A DNA stretch of 49,615 nucleotides from Clostridia bacterium (GCA_017531795.1 JAFXKH010000027.1:1-49615), one strand, 5' to 3'; counted from the first letter of the stretch, positions 22,911 to 32,934 are shown. Numbers and translations: made by a program. The notes: generated from the sequence alone by a model not told the origin.

Positions 22911-23483
22911 ATGGTCGAGAAAATAACTTCCGTAATTCTTTCCGAAGCGAAAGAACGGGCGGAAAAAATAGTTTCCGACGCCACAGAAGCCAAAGAGAAT
23001 AAACTCAACGCGCTTAAAAACCGTCTTGCGGAAGAACAGTCCGCAAGGGAAATAGCGACTGAAAAGGAATGCGAAAGCGTTACGCAAAGGCGTCTTACCG
23101 TAGCAGGCTTAGACGCGCGTATGCAAACGCTGTCCGCTAAACGCGCCGTTATGGACGAGGCGTACGCGCTTGCCGTGGAAAAAATACTTTCCTCCAAGCA
23201 GTACGAAACTTTTTATTCCTCACTCGTTGCAAAGCACGCGGGAGACGGCGACGTTGTCGTAATTTCAAAAGGTGATAATAAGCGTTTTGACGAAGAGTGG
23301 CTTAGCGGAATAATCAAAACTTCGGGTAAGAAACTGTCGCTTGCGAAAGAATATATCGAAGCAAACGGTGGCGTTATTTTGCGCGCAGACTCGTGCGAAA
23401 TAGACCTTACTCTCGATGCGCTGATGTCGGAAATTAAGGAAAAATATGAAAACAAAGTACTTGAAGTACTTTTCGGAGAATAA
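22911..23483 (+). CDS. atpE: V/A-type ATPase stalk subunit E
   Basis: 190 residues from ATG 22911 (SD AAGGAG, spacing 8); a longer frame from 22878 would overlap atpK and is rejected. The N-terminal half is a long charged helix that pairs with subunit G/H; the C-terminal half is a globular alpha/beta domain ending in a helix that caps subunit B. Length agrees with NtpE/AhaE (about 190-200). The stop abuts the atpC start with no gap. Confidence 0.9.
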   Translation: MVEKITSVILSEAKERAEKIVSDATEAKENKLNALKNRLAEEQSAREIATEKECESVTQRRLTVAGLDARMQTLSAKRAVMDEAYALAVEKILSSKQYETFYSSLVAKHAGDGDVVVISKGDNKRFDEEWLSGIIKTSGKKLSLAKEYIEANGGVILRADSCEIDLTLDALMSEIKEKYENKVLEVLFGE

Positions 23484-24443
23484 ATGGCGTTAGTAAGCAA
23501 AATTTACGCCAATACTTTGGCGTCGCAAAATGAAAAATATTTGATGGATTCGGACAGACTTCGCCGTTTGATCGACGCCGATTTTTCCGATGCCATAAAA
23601 ATTTTGCAAGACTACGGCAAGGGTGACGGATTGTCCGCGCCTAGCATGGAAATGCTATTGTCTTATGAAACGGCTAAACTCGTAGCCTTCGTGAGAGAGA
23701 ACGCCGTCAGCGAAAGGGTGTCGAACGTCCTTTTGAGCGAATTTATTTTCCACAACGCAAAAAGCGCGTACAAAGGACGAGTGGGCGGAGTGGACGTAGG
23801 CAGAGCGCTTTACGGTGGTTTTGAGGACGTGAGCGAGGCAGTTATGGAAAAGGAATATTCCAGTCTGCCCGATGAACTCGAAGATTGTCTCGTTGCTCTT
23901 GACGAAAAGAGTGAAGGAACGATCCTCACACCCCGCGAAATAGACGTCGCAATAACGAAGGCGAGATACGCTTTTGCTCTCAAATGGGCAAAGGGAGATA
24001 AAATGCTCACTCGTTATGTAAAAGCGGATATTGACCTGAAAAACCTTATGACACTCCTGCGTTGTCGCATTATGGAACTGCCCGTAAAAGATTTTTCCGA
24101 AATGTTCATAGATGGAGGCAGTCTGAAAAAGGACGAAATGGAACGCGCGCTTACCGCAAGCATAGAAGCGTTTAATCTTTTTTACGCTAGTACTGATTAT
24201 GCGGAGGTATTTGAAGGCGTGGAAAAGGGAATTGAGGGAATAACCGATTTTGAAACGCATATAGACGATTATTTGTACGCAATAACGCTCGTCGGCAAGG
24301 AAAACTTTACGTCTAAAAGCCCTTTCATAAATTATTTCTACCGCGCTTTTCTTGAACTGAAAACGATAAAGACGGTACTCGTTTGTCTTAAAAACGACGC
24401 TCGCGATGAAATCAAGAGGAGGCTGAGGGGAATTTATGATTAA
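23484..24443 (+). CDS. atpC: V/A-type ATPase subunit C (central rotor-to-membrane connector)
   Basis: 319 residues, all-helical, homologous to NtpC/AhaC (V-ATPase subunit d), which seats the D-F shaft on the K ring. Typical features: the three-fold helical bundle repeats with LRRLIDADFSDAIKIL near the N-terminus, VDVGRALYGG, and NLMTLLRCRIM in the second bundle. Follows atpE immediately and overlaps atpF by 8 nt. Confidence 0.9.
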   Translation: MALVSKIYANTLASQNEKYLMDSDRLRRLIDADFSDAIKILQDYGKGDGLSAPSMEMLLSYETAKLVAFVRENAVSERVSNVLLSEFIFHNAKSAYKGRVGGVDVGRALYGGFEDVSEAVMEKEYSSLPDELEDCLVALDEKSEGTILTPREIDVAITKARYAFALKWAKGDKMLTRYVKADIDLKNLMTLLRCRIMELPVKDFSEMFIDGGSLKKDEMERALTASIEAFNLFYASTDYAEVFEGVEKGIEGITDFETHIDDYLYAITLVGKENFTSKSPFINYFYRAFLELKTIKTVLVCLKNDARDEIKRRLRGIYD

Positions 24444-24756
24444 ATCGGGTAAAATGGCGGTATTAGGCGACCTTGATTCAGCCCTTGCTTTTAAGGCAAT
24501 CGGCGCAGAATCTTTCGAAGCAACGCCGTCAAACGTAAAAGACGTACTTCTGAAATTAGTAAAAACGGGCGAGTACGCAGTCGTGTTCGTGACGGAACAA
24601 CTTGCAATAACTATTTCGGACACTATGGAAGAATTAAAAAGCATAACTTATCCTTGCGTAATTCCCATACCCTCCTGCGCGGGCAGTAACGGTTATGGCG
24701 CGAAAGGAATAAGAAAAGACGTCGAAAAAGCAATCGGCGCAGACATACTCGGATAA
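24436..24756 (+). CDS. atpF: V/A-type ATPase subunit F
   Basis: 106 residues with the Rossmann-like fold of NtpG/AhaF: GKMAVLGDLDSALAFKAIG at the N-terminus and PCVIPIPS before the C-terminal helix. It binds subunit D in the central shaft. SD GAGGGG lies inside atpC; the genes overlap by 8 nt. Confidence 0.92.
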   Translation: MIKSGKMAVLGDLDSALAFKAIGAESFEATPSNVKDVLLKLVKTGEYAVVFVTEQLAITISDTMEELKSITYPCVIPIPSCAGSNGYGAKGIRKDVEKAIGADILG

Positions 24757-24771
24757 TAAACGGAGAAAACA

Positions 24772-26538
24772 ATGACTGAACAGAAAGGAAAAATAATAAA
24801 AGTTTCCGGACCGCTTATCGTAGCGGAAGGAATGGCAGACGTAAAAATGTACGACGTCGTGCGTGTTTCGGCAAATCGTCTTATCGGTGAAGTAATAGAA
24901 CTTCGTGGAGATAAGGCGTCCATTCAGGTTTATGAAGAAACGAGTATGCTCGGGCCGGGGGAAGAAGTAGTCACGACAGGCGCGCCTCTTTCGGTAGAAC
25001 TCGGCCCCGGACTTATGGAGGGAATATTCGACGGTATACAACGTCCGCTTGAAAAACTCGTGGAGGCGTCGGGCGCGCGTATAGGCAGAGGAATAGATAT
25101 TCCCGCTCTTGACCACACGAAAAAATGGACGTTTAACCCCAAAGCGAAAGTGGGTGACGTCGTAACGGCAGGCGATATTATCGGTACGGTACAGGAAAAC
25201 GAGATTATAGAGTGCCGTATTATGATACCGTACGGCGTTTCGGGTAAGATCGTAGAAATTTATTCGGGTGATTTTACCATAGACGAAACGGTGGCTGTCG
25301 TAGATAACGGCAAAGAAAAAGTGAACGTAACCATGCTCCAGAAATGGGCGGTACGCCGTGGCAGACCGTATTCGGCAAAAATGTCACCAAGCGAACCACT
25401 CGTAACGGGACAGCGTGTAATAGATACTCTTTTCCCCATAGCGCGCGGTGGCGTTGCTGCCGTTCCCGGACCTTTCGGTAGCGGTAAAACGGTCGTACAG
25501 CACCAGCTTGCAAAATGGGCGGACGCAGACATAATAGTATACGTAGGATGCGGAGAACGCGGAAACGAAATGACGGACGTTCTTAATGAATTCCCTGAAC
25601 TTACCGATCCGCATACGGGCAAACCGCTTATGAAACGTACCGTTCTTATAGCGAACACTTCGGATATGCCCGTTGCTGCGCGTGAAGCAAGTATATATAC
25701 GGGTATTACCATAGCCGAATACTTCCGTGATATGGGTTACTCCGTCGCAATAATGGCTGACTCTACTTCCCGTTGGGCGGAAGCGCTTCGTGAAATGAGT
25801 GGCCGTTTGGAAGAAATGCCGGGCGAAGAAGGTTATCCTGCATACCTTTCCGCGCGACTTGCAGAGTTCTATGAAAGAGCGGGCGTTGTTGAACTTCTCG
25901 GATCTGACCACCGCGTAGGCTCGATTACGGCAATCGGCGCGGTATCTCCTCCGGGCGGTGATATGTCCGAGCCCGTTTCACAGGCAACTCTCCGTATAGT
26001 CAAAGTATTCTGGGGACTTTCGGCATCGCTGGCGTATAAACGTCATTTCCCTGCGATTGATTGGCTCACGTCCTACTCGCTTTACAGCGACCGTATGGAA
26101 GCGTGGTACGACGATAACGTTGATGCAGAGTGGACGGATTATCGCAGAAAAGCAATGCAGATATTACAGGAAGAGGCAAGACTGGACGAAATAGTACGTC
26201 TTGTAGGTATGGACGCGCTTTCACCTCACGACAGACTGACGATGGAATGCGCAAAGAGCGTTCGCGAAGACTACTTGCACCAGAACGCTTTCCACGAAGT
26301 AGACACTTACGCATCACTCGCAAAGCAGATTAAGATGCTCCGTCTTATCATTGATTGGTACGAAGTCAGCATAAACGCGTTGGACGGTGGCGCAAACGTG
26401 AACGAAATTTTGGCTGTGCCTGCCCGTGACGGAATAGGTAGAGCGAAGTATATAACGGAAGACGAACTTGAAAAAATCGACGAACTTGGCAGAATGGTTA
26501 AGTCGCAGATATCTGCGCTTATAAAAGCGGAGGCATAA
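24772..26538 (+). CDS. atpA: V/A-type ATPase catalytic subunit A
   Basis: 588 residues. The catalytic P-loop [11 protein letters not shown] lies near 232-242; the A-type bulge domain (about 115-190) and [20 protein letters not shown] confirm subunit A and not [27 protein letters not shown] is intact. Length matches NtpA (593). Its stop shares one base with the atpB start (TAATG), so the two are translationally coupled, fitting their 3:3 ratio. Confidence 0.98.
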   Translation: MTEQKGKIIKVSGPLIVAEGMADVKMYDVVRVSANRLIGEVIELRGDKASIQVYEETSMLGPGEEVVTTGAPLSVELGPGLMEGIFDGIQRPLEKLVEASGARIGRGIDIPALDHTKKWTFNPKAKVGDVVTAGDIIGTVQENEIIECRIMIPYGVSGKIVEIYSGDFTIDETVAVVDNGKEKVNVTMLQKWAVRRGRPYSAKMSPSEPLVTGQRVIDTLFPIARGGVAAVPGPFGSGKTVVQHQLAKWADADIIVYVGCGERGNEMTDVLNEFPELTDPHTGKPLMKRTVLIANTSDMPVAAREASIYTGITIAEYFRDMGYSVAIMADSTSRWAEALREMSGRLEEMPGEEGYPAYLSARLAEFYERAGVVELLGSDHRVGSITAIGAVSPPGGDMSEPVSQATLRIVKVFWGLSASLAYKRHFPAIDWLTSYSLYSDRMEAWYDDNVDAEWTDYRRKAMQILQEEARLDEIVRLVGMDALSPHDRLTMECAKSVREDYLHQNAFHEVDTYASLAKQIKMLRLIIDWYEVSINALDGGANVNEILAVPARDGIGRAKYITEDELEKIDELGRMVKSQISALIKAEA

Positions 26539-27917
26539 TGAAAAAGGAATATCGTACCATACGAGAAGTCGTAGGACCTTTGATGCTCGTTGAGGGCGTA
26601 GAGGGAGTAAAGTACAACGAACTCGTAGAAATAAAGCAAGCAAACGGAGAAGTCCGTCAAGGTAAAGTCCTTGAAATAAACCGCGACAAAGCGCTCGTGC
26701 AACTTTTTGAGGCAAGCCGTGGCTTGAAAATCTCCACGTCCAAAGCCTCTTTCCTTGGAAGAGCAATCGAACTTTCGGTATCTCCCGATATGCTCGGTCG
26801 TATTTTCGACGGTATGGGTAAGCCGAAGGACGGCGGAGCGGAAATCATTGCTGAAAAACGCGTAGATATAAACGGTCAGCCTATAAATCCTGCCGCGCGC
26901 GACTATCCCGACGAATTCATACAGACGGGTGTTTCCGCAATTGATGGACTGAACACTCTCGTCCGCGGACAGAAACTTCCCGTGTTCTCAGCATCGGGAC
27001 TGCCTCACGCAGACCTTGCGGCGCAAATAGCCCGTCAAGCGAAGGTGTTGGGCGGTGAATCCAACTTCGCAGTAGTATTCGCAGCGATGGGTATAACTTA
27101 CGAAGAAGCGGATTTCTTTATCCGTGATTTCAGAAAGACGGGCGCAATAGACAGAGCCGTGCTCTTTATGAACCTTGCCTCCGATCCCGCCGTTGAGCGT
27201 ATAGCAACACCTCGTATGGCTCTTACTGCCGCAGAGTATCTTGCTTTCGACAAAGGCATGCACGTACTCGTAATAATGACGGATATTACCAATTACGCCG
27301 AAGCACTCCGTGAAGTATCCGCAGCAAGAAAAGAAGTACCTGGCAGACGCGGATATCCCGGCTATATGTATACCGACCTTGCTTCGCTTTACGAGCGCGC
27401 GGGAAGAATTAGGGGCAAAGAAGGCTCAATAACCCAAATTCCTATTCTTACTATGCCCGAAGACGATAAGACTCATCCCATACCCGACCTTACCGGGTAT
27501 ATAACCGAAGGACAAATAATCTTATCCCGTGACCTTTATAAGCGCGGTTATAATCCGCCTATCGACGTTCTTCCCAGCCTTTCTCGTCTTAAAGACAAGG
27601 GAATAGGCGACAAAAAGACGAGAGAAGATCACGCCGATACGATGAACCAGCTTTTCGCGGCGTACGCTTCGGGAAAACAGGCAAAGGAACTTTCCGCAAT
27701 ACTCGGTGAAGCAGCGCTTTCGGAAACGGATAGAAAGTACGCGAAGTTTGCCGAAGAGTTTGAAAAACGATATATCAACCAGTCGTTTACGGTGAACAGA
27801 AGCATAGAAGAAACGCTCAACCTCGGTTGGGAATTGCTTTCGCTCCTGCCGAGAAACGAACTAAAACGTATCAAGGATAAATTCATTGATAAATATTTAG
27901 GTGCAGTCGAAGAATAA
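26538..27917 (+). CDS. atpB: V/A-type ATPase regulatory subunit B
   Basis: 459 residues, matching NtpB (458). It carries the B-type sequence [13 protein letters not shown] where subunit A has a P-loop, and [28 protein letters not shown], the interface that supplies the arginine finger. It forms the A3B3 hexamer with AtpA. Both ends share a base with the neighbouring genes (TAATG). Confidence 0.98.
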   Translation: MKKEYRTIREVVGPLMLVEGVEGVKYNELVEIKQANGEVRQGKVLEINRDKALVQLFEASRGLKISTSKASFLGRAIELSVSPDMLGRIFDGMGKPKDGGAEIIAEKRVDINGQPINPAARDYPDEFIQTGVSAIDGLNTLVRGQKLPVFSASGLPHADLAAQIARQAKVLGGESNFAVVFAAMGITYEEADFFIRDFRKTGAIDRAVLFMNLASDPAVERIATPRMALTAAEYLAFDKGMHVLVIMTDITNYAEALREVSAARKEVPGRRGYPGYMYTDLASLYERAGRIRGKEGSITQIPILTMPEDDKTHPIPDLTGYITEGQIILSRDLYKRGYNPPIDVLPSLSRLKDKGIGDKKTREDHADTMNQLFAAYASGKQAKELSAILGEAALSETDRKYAKFAEEFEKRYINQSFTVNRSIEETLNLGWELLSLLPRNELKRIKDKFIDKYLGAVEE

Positions 27918-28549
27918 TGGCAAGATTAAACGTAAATCCCACGAGAATGGAACTTCGTCGTGTCAAAGACCGCTTGCAAACGGCAGTAAAAGGACATAAA
28001 CTGCTTAAAGACAAGTCGGACGAAATGATACGTCAGTTTATGCTCCTTATTCGTGAAAATAAGCGTATGCGTGAAGAAGTGGAGAGCGAACTTAAAATCG
28101 CTTTGCGCTCCTTTATGCTTGCTCGCGCTTCGGTAGGTGAAGAACTCGTGGAGCAGGCTGTTTGTATGCCGTCCACCAGACTTGACGTTTCTTGTGGCAC
28201 GAAAAGCGTTATGGGCGTGGACGTTCCGGACATAAAAATGAATATTCACGGTTCGGATAGCCTTCCATACGCCTTTCCGTCCGTAACGGCAGAACTCGAC
28301 CTTTCAATAGCCCGAATTTCCCGTCTTACCGAAAAATTACTCCGCCTTGCCGAAATAGAAAAGACTTGCAATATGCTTGCAAACGAAGTAGTCAAGAACC
28401 GCCGTCGTGTAAACGCGCTTGAATACGTTATGATCCCCGATTGCCAGGAAACCATAAAATACATTATGATGAAACTGGATGAAAACGAAAGATCAACGCA
28501 GATTAGGTTGATGAAGGTTAAGTCGCTTATTGAGAACAGCAACGTATAG
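27917..28549 (+). CDS. atpD: V/A-type ATPase subunit D (central shaft)
   Basis: 210 residues; two long helices (about 8-75 and 125-205) forming the rotor shaft inside A3B3, with the typical start NVNPTRMELRRVKDRL and the C-terminal QETIKYIMMKLDENERST. Last ATPase gene; no clear T-run terminator follows, but a complex repeat region does. Confidence 0.95.
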   Translation: MARLNVNPTRMELRRVKDRLQTAVKGHKLLKDKSDEMIRQFMLLIRENKRMREEVESELKIALRSFMLARASVGEELVEQAVCMPSTRLDVSCGTKSVMGVDVPDIKMNIHGSDSLPYAFPSVTAELDLSIARISRLTEKLLRLAEIEKTCNMLANEVVKNRRRVNALEYVMIPDCQETIKYIMMKLDENERSTQIRLMKVKSLIENSNV

Positions 28550-28572
28550 CGACGGCGTATAACGCCGGTGAT

Positions 28573-28793
28573 ACGGGCTACGCTTGGCGACCTGCCTTGG
28601 TCACGTACTATTATGTACGCTCCCTTCGGACAGTTCACCAACTGTTGCCCGTCTGACCAACGTTCTCCACCGTCTTGGGCTTGTATGTGACGTAGTATAT
28701 CCGCACGTCTACGGGGCTACGCTCTCGCTCGTGTGCTATTTAGTCACACGTCGCTCGACTGTTGCCCGTATACGCACGAATCTTCACCGTCTT
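28573..28793. repeat. Two diverged tandem copies of a foldable intergenic element
   Basis: The 324-nt gap 28550-28873 holds no gene. Two copies share, in order, GGGCTACGCT (28575; 28714), a central hairpin, ACTGTTGCCCG (28641; 28758) and CACCGTCTT (28668; 28785). In each the 5' ACGGGC pairs with the 3' GCCCGT (copy 2 has an extra G). The central hairpin is CGTAC/GTACG in copy 1 and CGTGTG/CACACG in copy 2: bases differ but pairing is kept. Copy 1 also has ACAGTT-CACC-AACTGT; copy 2 a shorter GTCG/CGAC there. Function and class unknown; orientation of any transcript is undecided. Confidence 0.6.
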
Positions 28794-28805
28794 AGTTCTA
28801 ATGCC

Positions 28806-28831
28806 GTCATCCTGAGCGCAGTCGAAGGATC
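28806..28831. repeat. Short dispersed repeat of the GTCATCCTGAGC...TCGAAGGATC type
   Basis: GTCATCCTGAGCGCAGTCG continues into AAGGATCT. Near-identical sequences are scattered between genes in many unrelated bacterial genomes. It is imperfectly palindromic (GATCC/GGATC-like ends). Only one copy is in the window. Confidence 0.55.
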
Positions 28832-28873
28832 TAAGAACCTTTCATCTTTTACGGCAATTACCGTGAAAAAACA

Positions 28874-30715
28874 ATGAAAAAAAAAGACAAATGGACAAAT
28901 CCGGGGAAGTATACCCCGTGTAATATAGGAGGGCAAGCCCTTCTTGAAGGCGTAATGATGCGAGGAAAAACTTCCTCAGCAATTTGTTGCCGTGACGAAA
29001 AAGGCGAACTCGTGGTATATACCGAACGCACGAGTGAGCGCAAAAAGTGGTATCATCGTTGGCCGATAATTCGTGGCATAACGAGTTTTTTATTTTCGCT
29101 CGTGGGCGGTGTAAAATATATCTGGAAATCGGCTGAAATTTACGCAGGTGACGACGAAGATATGAAACTCGGCAAAGGCGGTATGATATTCGCAGTACTC
29201 CTTGCCGTAATTCTTGCGATAGGGCTTTTTATTTTTCTGCCCACGCTTGCGTTTTATTTGATTTTCGATCTTGCGATAAACCTTTCCGAAAAGGTAGACC
29301 CCAATGTTTATATTCTCATAATGTCTTTATTCAAGGGCGTAATGAAAGTAATAATACTCGTGTTCTATCTTTTCCTTACTTCACGGCTTAAAGATATTCG
29401 CCGTACGTATATGTACCACGGCGCCGAACATCGCACGATAAACTGTTTCGAGCATAATCTGCCTTTGACTGTGGAAAACGTACAAAGTTGTTCCACCCGT
29501 CACGCGCGTTGCGGAACGACCTTTATGTTCTATACCGTTATGATAAGCGTATTCGTTATGGCGCTGATTACTTGGATACTTGCGCTTTTGGGCGTAACTA
29601 CGTTATCCGTTCAAGCGGTGGTAAACAGCGAAGGTCTTGGCAAAGTCCTTTATAATCTAATTTGCATGGGAGTGGGCTTGCTTAGTCTTCCTTTTATCGC
29701 AGGCGTGAGTTACGAACTCCTTCGTCTTATAGCGAAAGCGCCCGACAATTGGTTTTTCAGAATATTCAAAGCGCCTGGTTTCGCGCTTCAAGCCCTTACA
29801 ACGAAAATCCCCGATGACGATCAGGCGGAAACGGCTATCGTAGCCTTCAAAAAAGTCATGGAAATGGATGCTGACGAGAGTATTCCCACTTTGGACTTTT
29901 ATGAGATGACGATGACTGACGCGCGCGCGTTCATTGAAAAAAAATACGCCGAAGCAGGCGTGGACGATCCGTCCGAGCCCGACTGGTTGCTCGTAAACGT
30001 TTTGGGCGTAAAACGCAACCAACTCGTTCACGTAAAGAAACTTACCAAAGAACAAGCGCTTGACTTAAAAGCGAAAGTGGAAAAACGCGTTCAGGGACTT
30101 CCGCTTGATTACGTAACGGGCAAGAGCGACTTTCTCGGTTATGAAATAAACGTTGACGAGCGCGTACATCTTCCGAGAATGGAAACGGAAGTTACTGCGC
30201 TTGAAGGAATAATGCTCGTAAAAAACAACGAATATAAAACCGTTCTTGACCTTATGACGGGTAGTGGTTGTATAGCGCGCGCCTTTGCTGAGCGTACCAT
30301 AGCAGAAGTTTCTGCCTCGGACGTTTCAGACGACGCTTTGGAAGTGGCAAGAACCAATCTGCCCGAAGCGGTTACGCTTATAAAGAGCGACGTCTTTGGG
30401 AATATTTCTCAGAAGTACGACCTTATCATCTCCAATCCGCCTTATATAAAATCTTCCGAAATAGACGGGTTACAGAAAGAAGTTACTTGTCAGCCCCGAA
30501 TCAGCCTGGACGGAGGAGAGGACGGCTTGGACGTATACAGAAAAATCATAGCCTCTGCGCCCGATTATATCAACGACGGCGGTGCGCTCGTACTTGAAAT
30601 AGGGCATACGCAAGCAGAAGAAGTTTGCGCGCTCCTTGCCGAAAAATTCTGCTCGATAAAAACGATAAAGGACCTTAGCGGTAGCGATCGAGTAATTACC
30701 GCAATAAAGAAATGA
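28874..30715 (+). CDS. prmC: Fusion: YqhQ-family (DUF1385) membrane protein plus release-factor glutamine methyltransferase PrmC
   Basis: 613 residues. Residues 1 to about 320 are a YqhQ/DUF1385 protein: GGQALLEGVMMRG at the start, several membrane spans, and YHGAEHRTINCFE near 180-192 with conserved His/Glu, suggesting metal binding. Residues about 325-613 are PrmC, which methylates the GGQ glutamine of release factors: helical N-domain, the LPRMETE motif, SAM loop LDLMTGSGC near 457-465 and catalytic NPPY (521-524). The two proteins are usually separate adjacent genes before prfA; here no stop separates them. It overlaps prfA by 4 nt. No SD is seen before the ATG. Confidence 0.92.
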   Translation: MKKKDKWTNPGKYTPCNIGGQALLEGVMMRGKTSSAICCRDEKGELVVYTERTSERKKWYHRWPIIRGITSFLFSLVGGVKYIWKSAEIYAGDDEDMKLGKGGMIFAVLLAVILAIGLFIFLPTLAFYLIFDLAINLSEKVDPNVYILIMSLFKGVMKVIILVFYLFLTSRLKDIRRTYMYHGAEHRTINCFEHNLPLTVENVQSCSTRHARCGTTFMFYTVMISVFVMALITWILALLGVTTLSVQAVVNSEGLGKVLYNLICMGVGLLSLPFIAGVSYELLRLIAKAPDNWFFRIFKAPGFALQALTTKIPDDDQAETAIVAFKKVMEMDADESIPTLDFYEMTMTDARAFIEKKYAEAGVDDPSEPDWLLVNVLGVKRNQLVHVKKLTKEQALDLKAKVEKRVQGLPLDYVTGKSDFLGYEINVDERVHLPRMETEVTALEGIMLVKNNEYKTVLDLMTGSGCIARAFAERTIAEVSASDVSDDALEVARTNLPEAVTLIKSDVFGNISQKYDLIISNPPYIKSSEIDGLQKEVTCQPRISLDGGEDGLDVYRKIIASAPDYINDGGALVLEIGHTQAEEVCALLAEKFCSIKTIKDLSGSDRVITAIKK

Positions 30716-31773
30716 ACAGAGAAAAACTTCAATCAATAATAACGAAATACGAGACTCTCAGTAAAGAAATAGCCGATCCCGACGTAATTGCGGATACGAC
30801 TAAGTGGAGTAAACTCTGTAAAGAACATACCAATCTCACTCCTATCGTGGAAAAGTATCAGCAACTTCTCAAAGCAGAGAGCGATCTCTCATCCGCCGAA
30901 GAACTTCTTTCCGATCCCGAGATGAAAGAACTTGCAGAAGTGGAAATTACTGAGACTCGCAAGGAAATAGAGCGTATCGAAGAAGAATTAAAAATTCTCT
31001 TACTTCCCAAAGATCCCAACGACGATAAAAACGTCATAATCGAAATACGCGGTGGCGCAGGCGGGGAAGAAGCTTCCCTTTTTGGCGCAGACCTTATGCG
31101 TATGTATAAGATGTACGCGGACAGAGTAGGATTCAGGTGTGAAGATATGACGATGAACCTGACCGAACTCGGCGGTGTTAAAGAAGCCGTATTTATGCTG
31201 TCCGGAAACGGCGTTTACGGCAAACTCAAATTTGAATCGGGCGTACACCGCGTTCAGCGCGTACCCGAAACGGAAACGCAGGGCAGAATACACACTTCTA
31301 CCGTAACGGTAGCCGTTTTGCCCGAAGCCGAAGACGTGAACGTGGAAATTCTCGATAAGGACGTAAAGATAGACACTTACAGAAGTGGTGGCGCAGGCGG
31401 TCAGCACATAAATAAAACGGACTCAGCCGTTCGCATGACGCATCTTCCGACAGGTATAGTGGTATGTTGCGAGGACGAGCGCAGTCAAATGAAAAACCGC
31501 GATAAAGCGATGAAAGTTCTCAAAGCGCGCGTATACGATTATTTTAACTCCATTGCAGAAAAAGAATATTCAGACAAGCGAAAATCACAAGTCGGTACGG
31601 GAGACAGAAGCGAGCGTATTCGTACTTATAATTTCCCCCAAGGCAGAATAACCGATCACCGCATAGGTCTTTCGCTTTTCAGTATGACCGACTTTATGAA
31701 CGGCAATATCGACGAAATGTTGGAAGCGCTCCGACTTGCGGACGTAACGGCAAAACTTTCGGAGGAAAGTTGA
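30712..31773 (+). CDS. prfA: Peptide chain release factor 1
   Basis: 353 residues; recognises UAA and UAG. The catalytic GGQ is in RSGGAGGQHINKTDSAVR, and the GVHRVQRVPETETQGRIHTS and RIRTYNFPQGRITDHRIG blocks are standard for RF1. It starts inside the PrmC stop (ATGA), so the enzyme that methylates its GGQ glutamine is made from the same coupled message. Next gene starts directly after the TGA. Confidence 0.97.
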   Translation: MNREKLQSIITKYETLSKEIADPDVIADTTKWSKLCKEHTNLTPIVEKYQQLLKAESDLSSAEELLSDPEMKELAEVEITETRKEIERIEEELKILLLPKDPNDDKNVIIEIRGGAGGEEASLFGADLMRMYKMYADRVGFRCEDMTMNLTELGGVKEAVFMLSGNGVYGKLKFESGVHRVQRVPETETQGRIHTSTVTVAVLPEAEDVNVEILDKDVKIDTYRSGGAGGQHINKTDSAVRMTHLPTGIVVCCEDERSQMKNRDKAMKVLKARVYDYFNSIAEKEYSDKRKSQVGTGDRSERIRTYNFPQGRITDHRIGLSLFSMTDFMNGNIDEMLEALRLADVTAKLSEES

Positions 31774-32934
31774 TTGAAAAAGACTGATTATAACGAAATA
31801 TTCGAACGCATAACAGGGTTGCTTGATGGCAAACCCCGGTTGCTTTTGCACGTTTGTTGCGCGCCCTGCCTGACTGCGAGCATAGAGCGTTTGCAGGATA
31901 AGTTTGATATTACGTTATATTATTATAATCCGAATATTTACCCACAGGCTGAGTATGAGAAACGTCTTAACGAAATAAAAAAACTTATCCGCTTAATGGA
32001 ACTTGATATACCGGTTATTGCCGAGCCGTACGACAGAAAGGAATACGACGTTGCGGTAGGCGAAAACAAGGGCGGAAAAGAACACGGAAAAAAATGCAGT
32101 TTATGTATTGGCGACAGATTGGAGCGTACGGCGAAAAAAGCAAGCGAGGGCGGTTACGATTATTTCTGCACGACATTGACAGCGAGTCCGCTTAAAAACG
32201 CCGTTGAAATAAACGAATACTCCAAAATTGTCGGAGAGCGTTACGGCGTAAAGCCACTTCCTGCCGATTTCAAGAAAAAAGGCGGAAATATCCGTATAAA
32301 AACGCTGTGTGAAAAGTACGGAGTGTACCGCCAGCGGTATTGCGGTTGCGCTCCACCCAAACTTCTCGTTGCGATAACGGGCGGAATAGCAAGCGGAAAA
32401 TCCACGTTAACGCGTATACTGAACTCTTTTGGCGCGTATACTATGGATGCGGACAAAATAACGAGAGAGTTGCAGGCGGAGGGTAACGCCGTTTGCGAAA
32501 GCATAAAATCAGCCTTCCCCGATTGCGTAACAGACGGTTTGCTCGACAGAAATAAACTCAAAGCGCGCGTTTTTGCCAACGGGGAGGACAGAAAAAAGCT
32601 GGAAAGCATAGTGCACCCTGCGGTAAAAGAAGAAATGGACCGTCGCATAGCCCAAACGGATGCGCAAATCGTCGTTTGCGAAGTGCCTTTACTGTTTGAA
32701 AGCGGTATGGATAAAGGATTTGACCTGATCGTTGCCGTTACTTCGCCTTATGAAGTGAGAAAAGAGCGAGCAAGACTTCGCGACGGCATAACGGGAGAAG
32801 TTTTTGACCAAATCGTTGATTCGCAAATGAGCGATGAAGAACGAAATAGCAGAGCAAGCGTAACCGTCATTTCGGATGAAAATCTCTCGCAGACCGCAAA
32901 GGAACTTATGCGCGAGTGGCAAAAAATCTTGTAA
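31774..32934 (+). CDS. coaE: Fusion: epoxyqueuosine reductase QueH plus dephospho-CoA kinase CoaE
   Basis: 386 residues. Residues 1 to about 195 are QueH (DUF208), which replaces QueG for the last step of queuosine synthesis; its iron-sulfur/metal cysteines are all visible: HVCCAPC (Cys28, 29, 32), CSLC (Cys108, 111) and YCGC (Cys190, 192). Residues about 197-386 are CoaE, which phosphorylates dephospho-CoA to CoA: P-loop GGIASGKST (203-211), the adenylate-kinase-like lid and the VHPAVKEEM block. The linker is only a few residues. Start is TTG 31774 with SD GGAGG 8 nt upstream, immediately after prfA. It overlaps the next gene by 19 nt. Confidence 0.92.
   Translation: MKKTDYNEIFERITGLLDGKPRLLLHVCCAPCLTASIERLQDKFDITLYYYNPNIYPQAEYEKRLNEIKKLIRLMELDIPVIAEPYDRKEYDVAVGENKGGKEHGKKCSLCIGDRLERTAKKASEGGYDYFCTTLTASPLKNAVEINEYSKIVGERYGVKPLPADFKKKGGNIRIKTLCEKYGVYRQRYCGCAPPKLLVAITGGIASGKSTLTRILNSFGAYTMDADKITRELQAEGNAVCESIKSAFPDCVTDGLLDRNKLKARVFANGEDRKKLESIVHPAVKEEMDRRIAQTDAQIVVCEVPLLFESGMDKGFDLIVAVTSPYEVRKERARLRDGITGEVFDQIVDSQMSDEERNSRASVTVISDENLSQTAKELMREWQKIL

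Noticed and set aside
23655..24644. 329-codon antisense frame over atpC/atpF
   Set aside because: Both ATPase genes are clear and in operon context; antisense frame is a by-product of codon bias.
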